DNA from: Candidatus Magasanikiibacteriota bacterium | GTDB lineage: Bacteria > Patescibacteriota > Patescibacteriia > Magasanikbacterales > GWA2-37-8 | DNA length: 10,578 nucleotides | NCBI GenBank assembly: GCA_026396535.1 | Contig: JAPLWP010000046.1 | Location: 1 to 10,578 of the forward strand | Direction: 5' to 3' | Shown: piece after piece, positions 7,201 to 10,578 of the stretch | How positions within the stretch are numbered: the stretch's first letter is position 1 | How the letters are laid out: each line of letters starts with the position of its first letter | The notes under the pieces: model-generated | The model's input: only the letters and a program-made list of their open reading frames with translations | Database searches by the model: none | What the model was told of the DNA's origin: nothing | Program-made: the position numbers and the translations under genes

Positions 7201-7238
7201 TACAAAAGAAGATGACCGCCGGCGAATTGCCGGCGGTC
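7201..7238 (-). terminator. GC-rich terminator of the 77-residue gene
   Basis: A perfect 10-bp inverted repeat, GACCGCCGGC (7214-7223) and GCCGGCGGTC (7229-7238), has a 5-base loop. On the minus strand it is followed by ATCTTCTTTTG, a moderately U-rich tail. The stem stands out as almost pure GC in an AT-rich region. It would isolate the small gene from leuS. Confidence 0.75.
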
Positions 7239-7290
7239 TGATCCACCAAAGTCACCAACAATCGTCACGAAGACGAGGTCGGCAGACCAA

Positions 7291-7524
7291 TCAAGCCGCT
7301 CGCCCCAGAGGCTTGTCCCCCGATGATTGGGCGGAACGTTTCAGCCATTGATAATAGCGCTTGGACAATTCCAAGGCTTTCAAACTTGGAGCAAGTGGAT
7401 TCACTTGCGGAAGACCTTTACGCAACCGCTTTTTTTCAGCTGCGATGGCCCTATTACAACGTGCGATAGCCCGATCACAATCAACAACCTGTTGATTGAC
7501 TGACGCTGGATACTTCTTTTTCAT
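7291..7524 (-). CDS. Small basic protein of unknown function (77 residues)
   Basis: I do not recognise this protein. It is 77 residues, rich in Lys and Arg, and looks mostly helical. Residues about 8-36 (VNQQVVDCDRAIARCNRAIA and on) have an amphipathic pattern with two Cys seven residues apart. A Pro-containing turn (residues 39-46, LPQVNPLA) is followed by a second helix with aromatic residues (SKRYYQWLKR). A helical hairpin that binds nucleic acid, ribosome or another protein would fit but is not shown. Support for a real gene is unusually good: consensus promoter at 7551-7579, the only strong Shine-Dalgarno in the window (GGAGGGG at 7534-7528, three bases TAG before ATG) and a terminator behind it. 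GC is about 49% by hand count, higher than sampled neighbouring stretches (27-42%), suggesting different selection or origin. There is no signal peptide or membrane segment. The stop is TGA. Confidence 0.8.
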   Translation of the reverse strand: MKKKYPASVNQQVVDCDRAIARCNRAIAAEKKRLRKGLPQVNPLAPSLKALELSKRYYQWLKRSAQSSGDKPLGRAA

Positions 7525-7527
7525 CTA

Positions 7528-7534
7528 CCCCTCC
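7528..7534 (-). promoter_or_regulatory. Strong Shine-Dalgarno of the 77-residue gene
   Basis: GGAGGGG on the minus strand lies 3 bases before the ATG at 7524, with the core GGAGG 5 bases away. It fixes the start codon and contrasts with all other genes here, which have no clear ribosome binding site. Confidence 0.8.
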
Positions 7535-7550
7535 GAGAAAAATTACTTTT

Positions 7551-7579
7551 ATAGTAATATCCGACCAAAAATTTGTCAA
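7551..7579 (-). promoter_or_regulatory. Promoter of the 77-residue gene
   Basis: A perfect -35 hexamer TTGACA (7579-7574), a 17-base spacer and a -10 TACTAT (7556-7551, 4 of 6 matches) lie on the minus strand. The 5' leader would be about 20 bases and contains the Shine-Dalgarno. The -35 begins a few bases after the mutM terminator stem. Confidence 0.7.
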
Positions 7580-7609
7580 TTAAAAAATCCCGACTAATTC
7601 GGGATTTTT
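7578..7609 (-). terminator. Rho-independent terminator of gdhA-mutM, overlapping the mutM stop codon
   Basis: On the minus strand AAAAATCCCGA (7609-7599) pairs with TCGGGATTTTT (7593-7583): an 11-bp stem with a 5-base loop followed by more U. The first arm begins inside the mutM TAA stop codon (7610-7608), so the hairpin can form only once the ribosome has left. Confidence 0.87.
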
Positions 7610-8477
7610 ATTTCTGACAATTTGGACAATAATGCGTCCCCCGTCCCGCGTGCTTTATTTTTAATATTATACTTTTACATTTTTTACACTTCTCACCATC
7701 ACGTCCATAGACTTTTAGAAAATTAATATGACTGCCGGTGCGCCCATCACTATCTACATAATTATTAAAAGTAGTGCCACGATTTTCTATGGAAACTTTT
7801 AATACTTGAGCCACCATTTCAAAAAGTTTTTTAAGTTCGGCTTGGGATAGATCCGAGGCTTTTCTCATTGGCAAAATTTTTGCCTCAAAACAAGCTTCGT
7901 CGGCATAGATATTACCGATACCGGAAATCAATTTTTGATTGAGCAATAGTGCTTTGACATTAGTCTGGCGCTTCTGAAATAATTTGGCAAAATCTTCAAA
8001 TATGTAGTCTGAAGTTAGCGGCTCTATGCCGAAATTATTTTTTACAATTTTTTCTTTCTCTTTTGTAGACACCAATTTTATATATCCAAATCGGCGCAGA
8101 TCATTAAAAAAGAGTTGCCCGCCGTCACTAAAATTAAAAATTACGCGCGTGAATTTATTTGGCACATTCGTATTCATAGCAGTCTGGCTATGTCCTCCAG
8201 CCAATACCCTATCTTTATTGCGATAAATCAGCTGGCCGGTCATTTTCAGATGCACCAGCATATATCCGTATTTACCAGACTTGTCCAAAGCAAACATGAG
8301 CAACTTGCCCCGACGCTCAATGTGACTAAAATTATTTCCAACCAAAACTTTCAAAAACTCCGCGCTTTTATTATGAACACTTTTTGTAGCCAAAATTTTT
8401 ATATCTTTAATTTTTTTGGTAGAAATCTTTTTTTCCAAATCACGACGAATAGTTTCTACCTCTGGCAACTCCGGCAT
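7608..8477 (-). CDS. mutM: Formamidopyrimidine-DNA glycosylase (Fpg/MutM)
   Basis: This bifunctional base-excision repair enzyme removes oxidised purines such as 8-oxoguanine and cleaves the abasic strand. The start is set at 8477 because the mature protein must begin Met-Pro-Glu-Leu-Pro-Glu: Pro2 is the catalytic nucleophile and Glu3 is also catalytic. A longer frame from 8510 would bury it behind 11 residues. Further landmarks in the 289-residue protein are Lys58 (RRGKLL), HLKMTG at 76-81, DLRRFGY, the helix-two-turn-helix with ISGIGNIYADEACF, and a C-terminal zinc finger with four Cys (CKKC and CPNC) around GRGTHYCP, whose Arg contacts DNA. Length and order match the family. The start lies one base after the gdhA stop, so the two genes are probably cotranscribed and coupled. 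Confidence 0.97.
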   Translation of the reverse strand: MPELPEVETIRRDLEKKISTKKIKDIKILATKSVHNKSAEFLKVLVGNNFSHIERRGKLLMFALDKSGKYGYMLVHLKMTGQLIYRNKDRVLAGGHSQTAMNTNVPNKFTRVIFNFSDGGQLFFNDLRRFGYIKLVSTKEKEKIVKNNFGIEPLTSDYIFEDFAKLFQKRQTNVKALLLNQKLISGIGNIYADEACFEAKILPMRKASDLSQAELKKLFEMVAQVLKVSIENRGTTFNNYVDSDGRTGSHINFLKVYGRDGEKCKKCKSIILKIKHAGRGTHYCPNCQK

Positions 8478-8478
8478 A

Positions 8479-9705
8479 CTATATTTTAATCTTAGCCGCC
8501 ACTCTTTCAACCGCTTTCACAAAAGCAGCCGTGCGCATCGGCACGTTGTATTTTTCTTTTGTTTCCCACACTTCATTGAAGGCATCTACCATGATTGGTT
8601 TTAATTTTGCCAATACTTCCTCTTCACTCCATTTAAGGTTTTTTACATTTTGCTCCCATTCAAAACAGCTTACAGTCACACCGCCGGCATTGGCCAAAAC
8701 ATCCGGCACTACTATCACACCATTTTGACTCAAAATTTCATCGGCTTCCGGAGTAGTTGGTCCATTAGCCAATTCTACGATAGCTTTAGCTTTGATATTG
8801 GCGGCGTTGTCTATTGTAATTTGATTTTCCATAGCGGAGGGTACCAAAATATCCACTGCCAATTCCAATAATTCAGCGTTGGATACTTTTTGCACTCCTT
8901 CAATTCCGGTGAGAGTTCCAGTTTTTTCTTTATGAGCAAAAACTGTATCCAAGTCCAAACCATCTGGATTATATACGCCGCCTTTGCTGTCACTGAGTGC
9001 TACTACTTTAAAACCATCGGCTGCGAGTAATTTGGCCATGAAACCACCGACATTACCCATGCCTTGAATAGCCACTTTAGTTTCGGCCGCACGCCAGTTC
9101 ATTTTATCCATCAATTCACGAGTAACATATACGCCGCCTTGAGCTGTAGCTTGTTCACGACCTTCGCTACCACCGTCGGCAATAGCTTTACCAGTAATTA
9201 CACCCGGATCACTGTGACCTACTAATTTTTCATATTCATCGCGCATCCAGCCCATAATTTTTGGAGTGGTATACATATCCGGTGCTGGCACATCTTTGTC
9301 CGAACCAATTTCACGCCAAATTTTGCGAATATATTCACGAGACATTCTTTCTGTTTCACCTTCGGATAATTTTTTTGAATCAACAATAATGCCACCCTTA
9401 CCACCACCCATTGGAATATTTACGGTAGCACATTTAATCATCATCCAGAAAGACAAAGCACGCACTTCGTCGAGTGATACATTTTCATGATAGCGGATAC
9501 CGCCTTTGTATGGACCTAGAGCATCATTATACTGACTTCTAAAGCCGGTAAATACTTTTACCTCTCCATCATCCATACGCACCGGCACCGACACGGTGAG
9601 CACGCGATCTGGACGCTGTAAAATAGCATGAATATTTTTATCCAAATTCATTATATTGGCGGCCTTTTCTAGCTGTTTGAGTGCATTTTCAAAAGGATTT
9701 TGCAT
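8479..9705 (-). CDS. gdhA: Glutamate dehydrogenase (Glu/Leu/Phe/Val dehydrogenase family)
   Basis: This enzyme interconverts glutamate and 2-oxoglutarate plus ammonia with NAD(P), linking carbon and nitrogen metabolism in the cytoplasm. The 408-residue protein is a normal length. The N-terminal substrate domain contains GPYKGGIRY (64-72, Lys67), Lys91, the PMGGGKGG loop (Lys103) and VPAPDM with catalytic Asp143. The Rossmann domain carries QGMGNVGG (Gly215, Gly217, Gly220). Later ANAGGVTVSCFEWEQN at 339-353 includes Ser346. Lys67 and Ser346 correspond to residues that bind the side-chain carboxylate in known glutamate dehydrogenases, favouring glutamate over branched-chain substrates; this is by analogy. 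Cofactor choice between NAD and NADP cannot be read with confidence. It is first in a two-gene unit with mutM. A good promoter lies upstream; no clear Shine-Dalgarno precedes the ATG. Confidence 0.96.
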   Translation of the reverse strand: MQNPFENALKQLEKAANIMNLDKNIHAILQRPDRVLTVSVPVRMDDGEVKVFTGFRSQYNDALGPYKGGIRYHENVSLDEVRALSFWMMIKCATVNIPMGGGKGGIIVDSKKLSEGETERMSREYIRKIWREIGSDKDVPAPDMYTTPKIMGWMRDEYEKLVGHSDPGVITGKAIADGGSEGREQATAQGGVYVTRELMDKMNWRAAETKVAIQGMGNVGGFMAKLLAADGFKVVALSDSKGGVYNPDGLDLDTVFAHKEKTGTLTGIEGVQKVSNAELLELAVDILVPSAMENQITIDNAANIKAKAIVELANGPTTPEADEILSQNGVIVVPDVLANAGGVTVSCFEWEQNVKNLKWSEEEVLAKLKPIMVDAFNEVWETKEKYNVPMRTAAFVKAVERVAAKIKI

Positions 9706-9731
9706 AGGTTAAATATTAAATTATTGGATTA

Positions 9732-9760
9732 ATGATACACCTATAGATAAGACAAGTCAA
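9732..9760 (-). promoter_or_regulatory. Promoter of gdhA-mutM
   Basis: On the minus strand the -35 is TTGACT (9760-9755, 5 of 6 matches), the spacer is 17 bases and the -10 is TATCAT (9737-9732, 5 of 6). It lies 26 bases upstream of the gdhA ATG and just after the terminator of the preceding gene. No operator-like palindrome was seen around it. Confidence 0.75.
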
Positions 9761-9774
9761 AGACTAAAAGGTTT

Positions 9775-9807
9775 CAATAAAAAAAGACCATTTTGCAATG
9801 GTCTTTT
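9775..9807 (-). terminator. Rho-independent terminator of the secreted repeat protein gene
   Basis: On the minus strand AAAAGACCATT (9807-9797) pairs with AATGGTCTTTT (9792-9782): an 11-bp perfect stem with a GCAA loop (a GNRA-type tetraloop), followed directly by more U. It starts about 10 bases after the stop codon at 9817. Confidence 0.9.
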
Positions 9808-9816
9808 AAAAAATTC

Positions 9817-10566
9817 TTAAGGATTTTCTACAGGCAATACCTGACCTTTATCCACTATCCAAAAACTTCCGCCAGATTCTACAACGTCACCGTTTGGAGC
9901 TTTGATACCAAAGGAGAATGTATGTTCACCGATGTCAGCTTTTTTGAACGCCGGCAGTAATCTGCCGCTCGAAGAAGTTTTGGCACCTGGATTTGTATTT
10001 GGTCCAAAAGTTGCCATATCCATCAATTCTTCATCATCCACCGCTACATCCATAAAGTAAACTTGATTCTTGTAATCAATGGAATTGCCGTTGGCGATGT
10101 ATACCAAAATATTTTGCTTTTTACCAACTTCTGTTTGGTAGCTATTCATAGAAACACGAATTTTGTCATACCAAGCGCCGTATTGATTCTTATCACCATC
10201 CACTACTTCAAATTTACCCCACGGTTCGGAAGTGGCACCATTTTTAGCGGTAATCAAAAAAGAAAAGGAATGTTCACCGATTTGATCGTCGCCAAAAGTA
10301 CCAATCTCACCGCTACAAGTGACTACTGATCCACAGGTCTTCACTACATTACCATCCATTTTTATCTGGGTCTTTTTGATAGTACTAGCATTGGAAAGTT
10401 TTATACTAACAAAAAATTTATCATTCTTCATCACATGAGGATTGCCGGTAGTAATATTCTGATATTTCGGCGGAGTTTTTTTGATCGGAGCGGCCAAAGC
10501 ATTTTGAGCCAAAAATAAACTAAATACTGCCGTTACCACTAATAAACTTTTAAAATATTTTTTCAT
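9817..10566 (-). CDS. Secreted protein with two Ig-like repeats, function unknown
   Basis: This 249-residue protein has an N-terminal signal peptide (basic MKKYFK, hydrophobic core, ALA cleavage site after about residue 25), so it should be exported by Sec. The mature part has two related beta-rich units, about residues 50-123 and 151-239. Each ends with nearly the same block: IGEHSFSF...NG (96-109) followed by GKFEVVD, and IGEHTFSF...NG (212-225) followed by GSFWIVD. The pattern suggests tandem Ig-like or CARDB-type folds. Two Cys in the first unit (C78, C84) could form a disulfide; the second unit lacks them. There is no lipobox, C-terminal anchor or catalytic motif, so it may be free or bound to surface partners. 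An adhesion or surface-decoration role is plausible but not shown. The start is the only sensible one before the signal peptide, with 12 bases left upstream and no visible ribosome binding site. Confidence 0.85.
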   Translation of the reverse strand: MKKYFKSLLVVTAVFSLFLAQNALAAPIKKTPPKYQNITTGNPHVMKNDKFFVSIKLSNASTIKKTQIKMDGNVVKTCGSVVTCSGEIGTFGDDQIGEHSFSFLITAKNGATSEPWGKFEVVDGDKNQYGAWYDKIRVSMNSYQTEVGKKQNILVYIANGNSIDYKNQVYFMDVAVDDEELMDMATFGPNTNPGAKTSSSGRLLPAFKKADIGEHTFSFGIKAPNGDVVESGGSFWIVDKGQVLPVENP

Positions 10567-10578
10567 AAATTATATTAA

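Noticed and set aside
7214..7238. GC-rich inverted repeat as a mobile-element end or CRISPR-type repeat
   Set aside because: Only one copy occurs, with no direct repeats, transposase or spacers nearby; its place after a stop codon fits a terminator.
8478..8510. Upstream ATG giving mutM an 11-residue N-terminal extension
   Set aside because: Fpg needs Pro2 as its N-terminal nucleophile, so the ATG at 8477 just before Pro-Glu-Leu-Pro-Glu must be the start; the longer frame also overlaps gdhA.
10569..10574. TATAAT on the minus strand just upstream of the secreted protein gene
   Set aside because: It lies 2 bases from the ATG, so transcription would begin inside the coding sequence; no -35 can be seen within the window. 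Probably a chance AT-rich match.

Overview
The window looks like a chromosomal segment from a small-genome bacterium of the Patescibacteria (candidate phyla radiation), most likely a Parcubacteria-like lineage. This rests on AT-rich, tightly packed genes, very short spacers, almost no Shine-Dalgarno sequences, a reduced type IV pilus/type II secretion-like cluster with several pseudopilins, and an 804-residue leucyl-tRNA synthetase. The placement is inference, since no marker gene settles the phylum. Both TGA and TAA end genes here, so there is no sign of the UGA-to-Gly recoding known from some relatives. Every supported gene is on the minus strand, so transcription runs from position 10578 towards position 1.

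In order of transcription: (i) a secreted protein with two Ig-like repeats (9817-10566), closed by a strong terminator; (ii) a two-gene unit, glutamate dehydrogenase gdhA and the DNA glycosylase mutM (7608-9705), with a good promoter upstream and a terminator whose stem overlaps the mutM stop codon; (iii) a separate 77-residue orphan gene (7291-7524) with its own consensus promoter, the only strong Shine-Dalgarno in the window, higher GC and a GC-rich terminator; (iv) leuS (4729-7143) with a terminator; (v) an envelope-machine operon (1-4670) starting from an extended -10 promoter: single-domain response regulator, assembly ATPase GspE/PilB, platform protein GspF/PilC, then three consecutive pseudopilin genes, the last cut off by the window edge.

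The envelope operon encodes the core of a pseudopilus or type IV pilus: ATPase (motor), GspF (inner-membrane platform) and class III-signal prepilins (fibre or tip subunits), with a CheY-like receiver that may gate assembly. Prepilin peptidase, PilT and PilM/N/O are not in the window. The most notable point is the platform gene. Its reading frame is conserved from 2894 to 1329 but contains two TAA codons, one codon apart, inside an AT-only repeat in the second GspF domain. In the same frame, the GspF C-terminus continues through a Ser/Thr/Pro-rich linker into a bacterial SH3 domain. The locus is therefore a GspF-SH3 fusion that is disrupted, truly split, or mis-assembled.

There is no gene-free stretch longer than 300 bases. 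The three intergenic regions longer than 100 bases (4623-4728, 7144-7290, 9706-9816) are mostly filled by terminators and promoters.
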